A stretch of DNA of 64,000 bases from contig JAZAYU010000127.1 in assembly GCA_038501625.1 (NCBI GenBank), positions 1,612,001 to 1,676,000 of the forward strand. Reading direction: 5' to 3'. Of this stretch, positions 9,770 through 24,700 are shown one piece after another (position 1 is the first letter of the stretch; every line of letters starts with the position of its first letter). This stretch comes from Corbicula japonica. Taxonomy: Eukaryota > Mollusca > Bivalvia > Venerida > Cyrenidae. Below the pieces are notes generated by a model. The model had not been told where the DNA came from, searched no databases, and saw only the letters and a program-made list of their open reading frames with translations. The position numbers and the translations under genes were made by a program.

Positions 9770-12700
9770 GTAGATTTCAATCCAAGCAAAGTTTGTAAAG
9801 ATTTAAATTATGGTATTTAATAAATTTAACTTTTTTAACTTTGCTCCATAGATACACCTTTACTGCATGGGCAAACTGTATAGATCCAGGTCAGCTGGCA
9901 CATGTATGCCATCTGATCAGGATCTAGACTTTTTATGTCCCCATGAAGTGGGAGGCATATAGAGTTGAATTTGTCTGTATGTCCCCTGAAATCTTGTGGC
10001 ATCAACTACACATTAACTATTGGACAGATTTCTCCCAAACTTGCTTAGATGATCAAGCAAGATGTGTAGATGCTAGTAAAGAAAAGGTTTTTTACCAGAG
10101 TTATGGCCTTTTGTTACAAATGTTGTTGTAGCAATGGGCGCATCAGTGTTTAAGGACATATTCTAGTTGCTTTTAGATTTATTAGGTTATTTCTGACCAA
10201 AATGCAACCAGTGCAGATCCAGATCAGACTTTACTTTCAAATTTTCCCTTTCCAAACATTTTGAGGATAAAATTAATATCGCAGCAACAGGATCGTGATA
10301 ATGGAAAATTCATTAGGTTTAGGTCACATTTGATTGAGTTATGCCCCTTTTTGTTCTTGTTTTTTTTTTGTTCTGACAAAAGAACCGAGGGTGGCACAAG
10401 AGTTCAATGGAACAACCATCTAGTTTTTATTAATTTTTTTCTGATCAAGAGGTAATAATGTGCCAGCTGATTTGGATTTTCACTTGTTGCAAATGCAATA
10501 AACCTGAATATATAGAGTGAACGGTTAAGCTTTAGTCTGTTCGCAAAGGATTCAGGGTCATTAAAATCATCTATTTTGTTTTATTTTCAGGTTGCTTGAA
10601 GCTGACAAGAAAAGCAAGACTCACTCTAGGACAAATTCTGCTGTAAGCATGGGTCATTCTAGAAAAGGATCTTCTACAAGTCAGATCTCTGTAAACTCCG
10701 CAGCCAGCCAACCTACTGAAGAAGAGCCAGGTAAAGCCGCTGACCGTATTTATTCACCAGGGCTGAAGGTTATAAAACTGAGGTTGAAAACCAGTCTCAA
10801 ATCTCAAGCATCTATTGGCTGAAATGGCGACTGGTTATTAGATTGGGATATGTCGTTGGGCATGCGGGTGGGCTGGCATCAACATTTCATTAAGTTTTTG
10901 GTTTAAGTTCACTTACTTTTTCTCAGTGACCATTCAAGATAGAGCTTTGAAACTTAACACAGTTGTCTGACATCACAGTAGCTATTATCAGGACAAGTTT
11001 CATAACTCTTGACAGTATTTTGTCATAGTTGTGTCCCTTTTTCACTTTTCAAACTGTTACAGTGATCAACCATGAAAATTCATTTTCTAGACAACTTACA
11101 GTGTGTTTCTTTGGAAGTTAACCCTTTACTCCATATATACGGGTTTTAAGGCATATGTAAATGTGTAGATCTTTAGCCAGTGCCATCTGATCAGGATCTA
11201 CACTGTTCACTTTTTGGTAAAAATAACCTTATGAATTAAAAAGTGAACGGTGTAGATCCTGACAGCATTGATGTGCCAGCTGATTGGGATCTACACTGTT
11301 CATCCATGAGATAACAGCAATTTTACATGGAGTAAAGGATTAATATTTTGTCCTCAACAGAATATCATGTACTATTACATAGGAGATTGGGGCTTCCTGT
11401 GTTTTCACTCGTGCTTGTCACACCATGACATAACTTGTCTTTCATTAATGAGCTAAACGAGTTTATCATAAAATCCTATCATACCGAAAACAAAAAGAGA
11501 TTGCTAATAACAAATTCATTTAAGAAAACAAACAACAACATAATTTTATTTATTATATACTCATGAATAATTGTAGCATAGTGCATTGTTAATCCGCAAA
11601 ATTGATACAACTCGCCATATTAGAAATTCCGTATCAAACAATGTCCAGCTTCCCGTGTTCTATGTGACGTCATATACTTCGTTACACTAGGATGTCGTAA
11701 TTTTCCAGGACATAACGAATTTAAAAATAGGAAATTTCCGTCGCAGTTTTACAAACGTTACGGTATTTTTACGCCATTCATAAATTTTCTATGCCATTCA
11801 TAAATTTACTATTGCGTTACTATTTTTAATTCTGCTAATATGTAAAGCACGTTTTTGACTAAAATTTTGTTGTTAGTTTATTTAAATTTGTTTTGTGGAG
11901 AAGGGTATATAATAAAAGGAACGTTATGACAGTATGCATTCTGTAGGTTCTTATTATTTCTCGTTGCGTATTTAACCACATCACGCTCGACCTTTGGTCT
12001 CGCGCGATATTGTTTACATACCCAACTCAAAAAATACGAACCTACAGAATGCATACTGTTATAATATTCCATATAATTATATTTGTTATCTTCATGCAAA
12101 AAAACAGTGTAAGTCCTATTGGAATAAGAAGGAGTTAAGACTTTTCTCCATATATACACGTTTTAACGCATATGTGACCAGTGTAGATCTACTCGCAAAT
12201 TTGTCCCATATGATCTGGATCTGCACTGTTTGCTTATTGGTCAGAAATAACCTAATAAATCAAAAGGCGCAGTGCAGATCCTGATCAGATGGCATACAAT
12301 GTGCCGGCTGATCTGGATCTACACTGGTTGCACATGAGTTATAGAGGATATTTGATTTTACCAGTGTAAGATAGAAATATATTTCACCGAGTGAGCTCCG
12401 GAATTCTTATTTTCACAAGTGGCGAAGCCATGAGTGAAAATACATAATTCCGGAGTTCAAGAGTAAAATATATTTCTATCTTTCACTGGTAAAAACAAAT
12501 TTTCTTTTTATTTTATGCTTTTAGTGCAAAATTTGCATGAATTTCACAGAAGAGTTGCAGGAAATGGCACCAAAACCGCTTGTTTATGACGTGACGTCAT
12601 TACGTCATATATAGAAATTTGAGCCCGTTTTCTAAACGTTCTCGTTTGGTATGTTATGTGCGTTTGGGTACCAACATGAAAAAATCAGTGAAAATAAAAA

Positions 12701-15700
12701 TGATATTCCACTGTTTGAAAACAGTGAAATACCACTTATTTCACCGGGAAAATTCTATAATCACTGAATAGCATAAAATAAAAAAGGCTTATATATGGAG
12801 TAAAGGGTTAATTAGTTTTTGCACTGAGGTGACATTATGGTTTATCAGAGGTACATGGTAGTTCAGATGGATAGCGGTGCACTTTGACTTTTTTTTTCCA
12901 GTTTCTGTGCGGCTGGGTGAGAACTGTCAAGCCAGAAGTCAGTGTACACGTATATAAATAAATCCTCTTACTGTATATATCAGTGTACTGCCACTTACCC
13001 ATTCTATAGCCTTACCCTTGGCCTCTTTTCACTGCATTTACTAATACCTCAAACTTTTGCAATTTCCTAAAAGTTAAATATAACTATGACATCAATTAAA
13101 TTTGACCCTTCGTTAGAAATTCTGCAGATTTAAATATTTTTTTGGTATTTCAGTGGTCAAAAACTCTTTTTCATGGGTTAAATGATACCCCTTATTTCAC
13201 CAAAATATCTGATGATTTATCACTTTTTACAATTTGAAATGGGATTTTGACATAATTGTTGACACTTCAGAATTTCCAATCTTATTCTTATTTATTTTCA
13301 CACTTATTGGGTCTAAAAATTCAGCTGTATGTCACCTTTTCACATGTTCATTGACCTTCTTTGCTTTGACTTGCACTCTGAATCTTACCTTTACAAGAAG
13401 ACCATTGTCAATGTCTTGCTTTTCATATTTTAAGTGCAAAATATTAATGTCTAATAGTTTAAAATTGTCAGGTTTTGGTAGTCTGTTGACGAACAAATGA
13501 TTTAAAAACTAACATAAGGAGCACTGATTGACAGTGTCTTTGTCCGACTTTATGACCAGTACAAAGTAAATATCAGGGAACAGTAAGGCTTTTTGTAACT
13601 GCAGCTTTTTAAATTTTGTTGGCTTAGTGCAAAAAGGGTAATGGTACAACTAAAATATGGAGGAGATATACCATTATTGCATCAAGGAGACAAAATCGTG
13701 TTTGAACAGCTAACTGGTTCGAATGTAATAACCTTTTCAGAAAGCTTATCACTGTTTAATAAGAATTATTTTCAGTTAACTACAAATGGAAAAGACATTA
13801 TTACAGTCCTATAGTTTTGTGGGTATAATTATGATAGATTTTTTCCTGAATAGTGGAAAATGAAGTAATTTTCTCATGAAAGACTGAAATCTGCCTACCA
13901 TACCATTAAAGACCTGGGCAATTTTGAAATACATTTATTTCTAAACCTATATAAATTATTGTTATGGTCTTGAAATACCTTTATACAGCTTTGAAATCTT
14001 TAACCTATATCTTGGCTTCAAAATCTTCCTCCACGACTGCATGGGAATAGCTGATATTGTTTGTGCAAATCATGGATTACAGTAAAACATAGGGCATTTT
14101 GTTTCTTGTTGTTTTTTTTTTAACTGTTAATGTTGCCATGGTCAGAGGTAACTTTACAGTCTCGAGTTATTCTTGTAGCAAGCATATAATGTTAGCTGAA
14201 TTTAGACTTTGTCAGCTAATTAGAAAATTTATATAAAAGCATATAAATCTTATTGACAATATGGCCTTTATAGCGTTAAAAAAAGCAACAAAACAACATC
14301 AACTAAATAATCATCAATGAACCAAGCAAAGTAATAGGAAAAGTTCATTTGACAAAAACACTTTTTTAAACATGTTTTACATACCAATTATAGACACTGA
14401 TTTTTTCAAACAAAAAAGCATTTTTGTTCTTTTTTGTACATTTTACTGTCATGTGATATTTGTTTTTATCTTTTAGGTAACCATGGCAACAATCTGTGGG
14501 AGATTTGGGGAAAACTGGTCAATGACTGGGCAAGTGCAAAGAAGAAACCAGCTTTCATCAGGGTGAGTAATATGGGATAGTAAAGGATATTGGACAATGA
14601 TTATTAACCCTTTCCTCCATATATACACATTTTTACGCATGTGCCACCGGTGTAGATCCAGATCAGATGGGTCATCTGTGCCGTCTGATCAGGATCTGCA
14701 CTGGTCGCATTTTGGTCAGAAATAACCTAATGAATCAAAAAGCGAACAGTTTAGATCCTGATCCTGATGATGGATGTGCCGGCTGATCTGGATCTACACT
14801 ATTAGCCCATGCCTTAAAGGTGTATCTACAGAGGAAAGGGTTAAATGGAATAGTACAGGATATTTGACAATTATTATTAAGACTGTACAGGAGAAGCGGG
14901 GTGAGAATAGATCAGTAGTTGAACCCTTAACTCCATACTGAGTTTTTTTACATGGATGAACCTTGTACTGTAGATCCAGATATTAGCTGGCACAATTATG
15001 CCATCTAATCAGGATTTTCACTGTTTGCTTTTATATTTGTTAGGTTAATTCTGGCCAAGAAGTGACCAGTATAGATCCAGATCAGACAGGATGAATGTGA
15101 TCTGGATCTACACTGGTTGTACTCACTATAAAACCTGTATACATGGAGCAAAGGGTTAAACTGAATACTGACAATCATTGGTCAATAAGGTCAGTCTGAA
15201 GAGGTCTTAGTTACAGCTACTGAAAAGCTGGTGGAGCTAACTTGGTCTTGGGTAAGGGGCGTCAGACTCAAATCAAGAAATCATATATGATCTGGGGAAA
15301 GCAGTCTTCTTGCATCATTAACATTTATGTTGAAAGAGAAGTTTGAGCCATTTCAGCTAATCAGATGCTTGAGATTTGAGACTGGTCTCCAAACTCCGGT
15401 TTATGATCAGTCAATGATCAAAAGTTTTTCTGTCTCCAAATTTAGTTTTATGATCTTGGGCCCTTATCACCAGCCTTGATCCTAAAATTGTCAAATGTTG
15501 CCATGTGCATGTATCGAAGTTTAGCTAAGATGCACCCAGGGCCCAAGATCATAAAACTAAGATTGGAGACCAGTCTCAAATCTCAAGCAGTCACTAATTC
15601 AGCCAATCATATGCTTGAGATCTGAGACTGGTCTGCAGTTTTAGTTTTATGATCTTGGGCAAAAATCTCTGAGATGTTTGTTGAAATTTTTAATATAAAA

Positions 15701-18700
15701 ATCTTGATCAATACTCAATAGAAAGAAGGAGTATAATGGATTTACTGCTGTCAGCTTCTATTTCCAGAGTGATCAAGATATTGTGTCACGTTTTCTATTA
15801 TTTAGAATTGATCCCTCTGCCGAGAGTATTGTTTGAATGAAGAATAAGGTAGAAACTTTCTGCTAGCCTTTCATTGTTTAGAAACAGTTATTGAAAACCA
15901 TTGAATGCTTATTGTTAAGTCTGCAATTCTAAAGAATTAGGCTCACACCAAAGCTTGGGCTGTAGACTAGTTAACTCCATAGATACATGGTATAACATGT
16001 GTGACCACTGTAGATCTAGATCAGATGGCACATTGATGCCAACTGATCTGGATCTACATTGGTTGCATCCTGTAGACTCTAAACTCCTAAAGATACATGT
16101 TTAAAAGTGTGTGACCAGTGTAGATCTTGATCAAGCTACAAGGTTATAAAGCTGAGTTTGGAAACCAGTCTCAAATCTCAAGCATCTGATTGGCTGAAAT
16201 GGCGACTGGTCGCCATTTCAGCCAATCAGATGCTTGAGATTTGAGACTGGTTTCCATGCTCAGTTTTATAACCTTGGGCACAGATGGCACATTTATGCCA
16301 ACTGATCTTGATCTACATTGGTTGCATCTTGGTCGGAAATAACCTAATGAATCTTAACGCATACAGTGTTGATCCTGAAAATAAACAAAATGCATTTAGA
16401 AATGCATTTAGAATGATGAACAATTGGATTGAAAATAGACAAAAATGTAATTATTTTTTGAATCTACTTAATTATTCTAAATCATTTCAGCAATTGGTTA
16501 GGAAAGGTATCCCTCACCCTTTCCGTGGCCTGGCCTGGCAGCTGATGCTTGGTGTGAACAACTCTCCCATGAAAGACATGTACGTCGAGTACCTAAAGCA
16601 GAAGTCCCCCAGCGAGAAGATGATCCGACGAGATATCGCACGGACATTTCCAGAACATGACTTCTTTAAGGAGAAAGACGGTCTTGGACAGGAGAGTCTC
16701 TTCAATGTTATGAAGGTAGGATTTGAACATGCACTCGTGACATGGGAACCAATAACTGTAAATTACTTAACCATTTCCTCCATATATACGCCTTTTTACG
16801 CATGTATTACCAGTGTAGATCCAGATCAGCCTGCACATCTGTGCTGTCTGATCAGGATCTGGTCACATTTTGGTCAGATATAACCTAATGAATCAAAAAG
16901 CGAACAGTTTAGATCCTGATCAGATGGCACAGATGTGCCGGCTGATCTGGATCTAAACTGTTCGCCCACGCGATAAAGGTGTATCTATGGAGGAAACGGT
17001 TAATTTGTTGGTTTTTATATTATTTTGTCATGAGTTCCAATCGACTCTTGAAACAAGGTTTTATTCTTGAAATTCCAAGAAATGCTAACTTTTAATGAGA
17101 ATTTCAACCCAATGGTCAAATTTTATTTCAGGTGTAAGTGAAACCCCTGTTTGGGTGTGTTGGGTTGGGGTGGGGAGAAGAAAGAAGTAATTTGATGAAT
17201 ATTGAATAAAACAATAGAAATATGGGCAAAATTAGACATGGTAGTAGGGATCGAAATTGCTTGATCTGTGCCCAACCGTGAAATCCACAAAAATAATTCT
17301 CCCACTAAGAAATAGATGATTTACAGTATATCTTGAACTCATGAATATTCATGGGGCATTAATTTGGTTTTATTTTGTTGGCAGATTTATGTGTGAATTT
17401 CGAACATTCACAAAATAATAAACAGCATGAAAAATGTTAATATCCAATGCACATGAATATGCTGGCTGATCAGGATTTACTCTGGCTCCAAGGTTATAAA
17501 GCTGAGATTGGAAACCAGTCTCAAATCTCAAGCATCTGATTGGCTGAAATGGCGACTGGTCGCCATTTCAGCCAATCAGATGCTCGAGATTTGAGACTGG
17601 TTTCCATGCTCAGTTTTATAACCTTGGGCACTGGTCAACCATGTGAAATAAATCATATCAGTATTGAGTAAAGGGGTTAAAACATATTCTAACATGACTC
17701 GACGTTTTTCTCATTGAATTTGCAGTGATGAAACACATGATATATCACTGTGCATGGGCTTATCGACGTTACGGCTATTCCGTAAATACTGGTCGGTTCT
17801 AACTTACCACTTGAAGATTGTATTCTTCACTGGGATTTAATTTTGCAAATTTACAATAGCACATAATACGTGAAACTATTTCTTAACTAGTCACAAACAA
17901 AAAATGCTACAATATTTAACTTAAACATGTAATGAAACTGACTATTCTAGAGCTTATAAACTCTGTAATAAAATTTTTAAGACATTGTCAAAAATAACAA
18001 AAGTCTTATTTAAAGTTTGTGTTATGATGGCTATTTGCATGTAGTTGATACTTCCTTGAAATGTTAAGTTATAGTTAGTGTATATTTAGTGGAGTTTTAA
18101 CAATTAAGAAACCCAAAGGGAACGGAGCGTAGCGAAGTGACTGTAGTTTCTTTATTGTTAAAACTTCACATAATTTACACTAAATAACTTGATCACCACA
18201 ATTTTCCCTTACAACTATCAGACATGGCGTCATAATATTATGAATATCCAGTACTGAACAGACACTAAATAATTAAGTGGTTGAAGCGTGTAGTTTTAAC
18301 AGATGATAGGTGCTGAATATTTGAAATTCTGTCTGAGTGATTGGATGGAAAATTGTGGTGAACACTAATTGGTTATGAAATCTGTGTAATAAATTATTTG
18401 AAAGTATGTTGATGAAATATTTTAAGTACTCCCCTACAGAGAATAAATTTACATTAGGGCAAGGATTAAAGTTGCATAAAAATGCAAAGTAAACAATTAA
18501 AAGTGACACTGTTTCAATACTCCCATGTCTTTCTTCTAAGCTTTTCCCTGGTTTTATGAATTTTTAAAGTAATGTTGTATTTTCTTTGTTACAGGCATAT
18601 TCCCTACATGACAGAGAGGTGGGGTACTGTCAGGGCAGTGGTTTTATTGTTGGTGTCCTTCTTATGTTGTATTTTCTTTGTTCCAGGCATATTCTCTACA

Positions 18701-21700
18701 TGACAGAGAGGTGGGGTACTGTCAGGGCAGTGGTTTTATTGTTGGTGTCCTTCTTATGTTGTATTTTCTTTGTTCCAGGCATATTCTCTACATGACAGAG
18801 AGGTGGGGTACTGTCAGGGCAGTGGTTTTATTGTTGGTGTCCTTCTTATGTTGTATTTTCTTTGTTCCAGGCATATTCTCTACATGACAGAGAGGTGGGG
18901 TACTGTCAGGGCAGTGGTTTTATTGTTGGTGTCCTTCTTATGCAGGTAATGAAATGATGCACTTCTATATTATCATCTTAGGTAACCCTTTACTACATTT
19001 TTTAATACACATTTTATCACTTGGGCGAAAAGTGTAGATCCAGATCAGCCAGTACATCTGTACCATATGATCAGGATCTACTGTGTTCGCTCTTCAAATG
19101 TGATCTTATGAATCTAAAAGTGAACAGTGTAGATCCTGATCAGACAGCACATACGTGCTGGCTGATCTTGATCTACACTGTTTGCTCGTGCTATAAAAGA
19201 TATATATAATGGAGAAAATGGATAATTTATGTAACAGCACTGAAAACTTCCATAGAGATTCTATGATGGCTAAAATTTTGCAATTTTCTTATACTTTACA
19301 ATACACACAAGTAAAAGATTGCTACTAATTTTATAATATTTTGCCATAAGGACAAGTGACAGTATTGATAAATAAAAAAATTGTTGAAAAAGTAATGATA
19401 AATTAGGATTGATAAGTTCTAGTTTTAAGTATAAAATGTGTTTTGCATACTGATTATCAGTATGGAACGTGCTGTAAACAACTGTTTTATCTAACAGTTC
19501 AAAACAAAATTCAAAACTTAGGTGAATTTTTTATTTCAAATATTGTTTCAAACTTGCAATTGAATTTAATGTCCTCTTTTTGTTTTTATCTCTACCAGGC
19601 CCAGAAATTTTTTAAGTTTTAATTCTCTGGTGCTTTAAACTCAATTTTTTAAATTTGTTTTGCAAGAAAAAGAAACTTCTGTTCAGATAAAGCAATGAAA
19701 GCAGTGTTTACCCTTTCCTCCATAGATACACCTTCATTGCACAGGCGAACAGTTTAGATCCAGATCAGCTGGCACATCCAAGCCATCTGATCAGGATCTA
19801 AACTGTTCCATTTTTATTCATTAGGTTATTTCTGACCAAAATGTGATTAGTGCAGATCCTGATCAGTATGAATGTACCGACTGATCTGGATCTACAGTCG
19901 TCGCACATGCATAAAAATGTGTACATATGGAGGAAAGGGTTGATCAGTAATTTCACTTCTAGGCTTTGAGAATGAAACTGAGTTTTGAGCATGGAGTTTG
20001 ATCTAAAGTTTTTTAAAATTTGACCCTGGAGTTGAATAAAGTATAGACTGAATCATTCTGTCATCATAAGAGTGCAAGGCTACAGTCTGCTCAATCTTTG
20101 TAATTTTGGTACATGTATGAGTCCTGTTTGAATTTTGTTATGCCCCATAGGGCTGTAATGGTAACTCTTTACTCCATATATACGGATTTTATTGCGTATG
20201 CAACCATTGTAGATCCAGATCAGCAGGCACTAGTCTCATCTTAGTCAGAAATAACCTTATGAATCTAGAGTGAACAGTGTAGATCCTGATCAGACAGCAC
20301 GGATATGCCAGCTGAACTGGATTTACACGTTTTGTCCATGTGATAAAGGCGAATCTATTGAGTAAAGGGTCAATTACCCACAAGAATGCTGTTCTCTAAA
20401 AAAAAATTATACCCATGATATTAAATGAATTTACAGTATTGTTTGTTTTACCAGATGCCTGAGGAGGAGACATTTGCTGTTCTGGTGAAGTTGATGCAGG
20501 ATTACAGACTGCGGGAATTGTTCAAGCCCAGTATGGCAGAGCTTGGACTCTGTATGTACAAGCTGGAGTGTCTCATCCAGGTATGTTACACGGAACTTAA
20601 AAGCTTGCCTTCATTTCTTGAGCTTAACATTCCCCAGACAAACAATTTCTTAATGAGTTTTTCGGTGATCAATTAAGAAGCATCAGTGCAGATCCTGATC
20701 AGATGGCTTGGATGTGCCAGCTGGTTTTGATTTGCAATGTTCGCCCATGGAAAAACAGCCAGATCCCATGGAGTTAATAATATCAACATTCGATTTGAAT
20801 TGACCACTGATATCAGTAAATAATTGAATCACACATTTCATTAACATGTCTTGGGGAAATTGACGTAAATCCTTGATAAATATCAAATTGAGCAGACGAC
20901 ATTTCCCCATTAACAATTATAATGAGTCATCTTGATAGTTTTAAAAAAACATGATAAACTGATCCTGTCTTCCATAAATAGTAACAATAATGACAAAAAT
21001 ACACAAAAATACACAATGCTATCTTGTAAAACAGTATTTTCATATTTTCATTGTAAAAATAAACCCTGTGACAACATTATCCCTTTACCTTATATGTACA
21101 ATCTACATAACAGCTGTCACATCCATTCCATTTGATCAGGATCTACACTGTTTGCCTTTTGATTAATTAAGTTATTTATGGCCAAAAAGTGAAAAATGTA
21201 GATCCTGATCAGATGGCATGGATATGCTGACTGATCTGGATCTACACTGGTTGCACATGCAATAAAACCCATATATATGGAGTTAAAGGGTAACAACTTC
21301 AATATTGTGTCCTATCTGTACGAGGATGATAATTCAATTTGTAGGGCACAAGATGCCAAGGTTCTTTGATATGAACAACTTGACTTTTAAACTCCCAGTG
21401 AGATATAAGATAATGATATATATGTATCATCATTAAACTTTACAAGTAAACAACAAAACATATGCTGTCATAAAAACATCAAGGTTTAATCATTAAGTAA
21501 ACTTCATCAAAGGAAAAAAGCAAAAATTATCTTAATTAAGGTATCCACTTTATACTTGTTTTTTTTTTCATTTTCATAATTGATCTTTACCCAATGAGAC
21601 GTATAAAAATATATTTAAGATATCTCAAATTGCTATTGTTTCCAAATAAATAACTTGAATAATTGAGTGTGTGCACTTGCTGAAATTAGCTAAGTTTTGA

Positions 21701-24700
21701 ACTTAAATATATTTCACTGTATTGCATGACTTCAGTATATATAACTTTCTTGCAGTAAACAAGTGTTTGAAACTAGCAGAGACTACTCTGAACTTTTTAT
21801 AGACAACAATTGACTTATTAGCTCCCTTGATCATCAAGACTTCATAAAAACTGGACTGGAGGTTATAAAGCTGAGATTGGAAACCAGTCTCAAATCTGAA
21901 ACAGACTGGTCGCCATTTCAGCCAATCAGATGCTTGAGATTTGAGACTGGTTTCCATGCTCAGCTTTATAACCTTGGGCACTTGTCAAAGTTTCAGCAAG
22001 ATTCGAGTCCAATCTCATTGATTCTAGTAGCAGAAGGTTATGACGTTAATGCGACCCAGGATAATTTAAGAGTTGATGCACTTGAAGGACAAATAATTCA
22101 AATTACCATGAGGGCTCAAGGTCATAGAACAGAGACTGGAGACATTCTTAATTGCAAACAGTACAGATGATTGGCTCAAAACTGAGCCTAGTCTCCAAAC
22201 TGACCAATCACAAACTTGAGTTCTCATTACTGGATCAAAAATCATAAAACTGAGATTGGTGGACAGTCTCAAATCTCAAGCGTCAGATTGATTGATTGAT
22301 TGTTTGATATAAAGACTAGTATCTGAATGTACCTACCTATCAAAAGTAAGAGTTTTAAGACAGGTCTCCAATTATACTTCTATAATCTTGAACCCAGAAT
22401 TTGAATATGTTACGATAATAACTGTCTACTGTTTTTACTTTCAGGAGCTATTGCCTGATTTATATACCCACTTTCAAACCCAGAGCTTTCACACGTCTAT
22501 GTATGCGTCACCGTGGTTTCTCACATTGTTTGCTACCAATGTCCCTGTGTCTATTGCTTGTCGTGTTATGGATCTATTTATTTCTGAGGTAAGTTTCTGC
22601 ATACTTCCATTTGTTTACTCATATACAGTCAAACCTGTCTTTAGCAGCCACCCAAGGGAGTGACAATAAGTGGCTGCTGAAGACAGGTGGCTGTTACAGA
22701 CAGTAAAGTATTAGAACAAAATGTCAGTTTGGTCATATTTTAACTGGCTGTTTAAGACAGGTGGTTGCTATTTGCAGGTGGCTGCTAAGGCAGGAAACCC
22801 CTCTATTATTACCACATTTGGGACTGGAAGAAATGGTCTTAATAGTGAGTTCTTTAGTTTGGAGGTGGAATATAGTGCAAATCTGTAAAATAAGACAGTG
22901 AAATGGTGGTTTTAATAGAGGGGTTGTCTTAATTTCAGGGTGGTCTTTATCAGGGGTTTCACTGTATTTGGGGGATTTTTGCAGTCTTGTGGCCAATAGG
23001 CTGTAGTGTCATATAATTGTGTAAGGCCTAATTTCACTCAAACTTTGCAAATAAACATTAAACATTATTATACCTCACGTGATTAGTTTACTATATAGCG
23101 TAATGTGACGTCACATGCTGACAATCCGTAATGTTACCCTCTTGACATTACCTATACGCCCGCTTGACATTACGAATCGGCCCTCGCGTGCGTAATGTGA
23201 CGTCACATGCTGATCAATGATTTTACTGACAGTTGAATTAATGTTTTATTGATTAAATTGACTTTTTATTTTGTGTTAATATCATTGTTGAATAAATTTG
23301 TAAAAGTTTCCGAATTATTTTGTTCGGTATAATAAAATAAATATCTAACGCCTCGGTTGACATTACCTGTCTCGGGTGAACATTCCGTTCTATCACCCAC
23401 TGAAGGATGTGATATTTATATATTGTCAAAATTTGTTAATTAAATAAATACATTAGTAATAAATAAAACTGAAACTGAAGACCAGACTACTATCTCAAGC
23501 AGTTGATTGGTTGATATTGAGCTTAGTCTCCAAACTGACCAATCAGCAGCTAGAGTTATGAGACTGGTATCTAGTTTCAGTTTTATGATTGATGGCACAT
23601 GCTTTTAATGACAGCTTTCTCACATTTCTGATTACAGTCTATGCTCTTGAGAACATGTAGAAACTTGGTTTAAGTTTGTGTATATGATGTCATTATATAA
23701 CATCATAAACAAAGGTTTTGGCACCATTTGTGCAATATTCTGTCATAACCAAGCAAATTATGCATTAAAAGCATTAAATAAGCAGATTTTTTTATCCTCA
23801 CTGAATGATAAAAATATATATTTCACCTGTAAACTATGTATTTATGTTTGTTCGCGAGTGGTGGAAATACAAATTCTACAGCTAAATCTGTGAAATATTT
23901 GTATATCCTAAACTAGACAAAACGAATATCCTGTATGTTGTATTTCAGGGTATGGATGTGATATTTCGTATTGGCATTGCCATTCTACAGTCTAGTCAAC
24001 CCCACCTGCTCTCTATGGATATGGAGTCCATGTTACAGTTCTTCCAGAAGGACGTAGCTACGTTGTTTCTCAGAGACGAAGATACGCTCTTCAATATGGC
24101 CGCTCAGGTCCGATTTAGTGCCAAAAAAATAAAGAGGTAAGATACAAATGCATACTGAACCGTGTTTTGTGTTACCCTTTTGAAGAAAAGGCGATTCATA
24201 AGAATCACTTTTCGTCTGTCCATCATGAAAACTTCATGTTGGCTAAAGCACTTTGCCATTTCTCAGTATTTCTTTATCAAACTTAAAAACTATATTGCTT
24301 ATGACATCAGGGTGTTGATGAGCCAACATCTTTATGTCAAGATAACATTTGACATTATGCCTATTTTTGTACTTGGATTTGTCACAAAGCTCAACGTTGG
24401 TTCTGACAATGACATATGGGCGTCACAAGTGTTTTACTTTACACCCATCTAGTTTGAATGCAATGTTTTATAATTGTGAAAAAGATAAAGAATTCATGAA
24501 CATATTGTGAAATGGATTTAGATGGGTGGAAAACGGCTTGAGTGCGGAATGAAAATGAAATCATTCTTAGAAAGAAGTTTAAATGACCTGCTCTTAATTA
24601 TTTAGTCAGTGGAAATACTAACATAGTTTTACTTAAGTTTCTTATGAAAGTATGCAGATAAAGTTTTAATGATATAAAGCTGTTTTTTAATAGATAGAGT

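Larger units (their letters stand above)
9836..10528. mobile_element. Family A MITE split by two insertions
   Basis: A-specific sequence at about 9841-9935, 10160-10225 and 10450-10528 (right end ACGGTTAA) belongs to one copy. The two gaps hold other dispersed repeats. It lies in intron 1. Confidence 0.7.

Noticed and set aside
14477..14500. X-box-like AACCATGGCAAC at the start of exon 3
   Set aside because: It is coding sequence (NHGNN) and matches the X-box only partly.
18586..18887. Two 69-codon frames reading through exon 5 copies
   Set aside because: They are read-through of duplicated acceptors and intron ends; both reach stops and lack donors.
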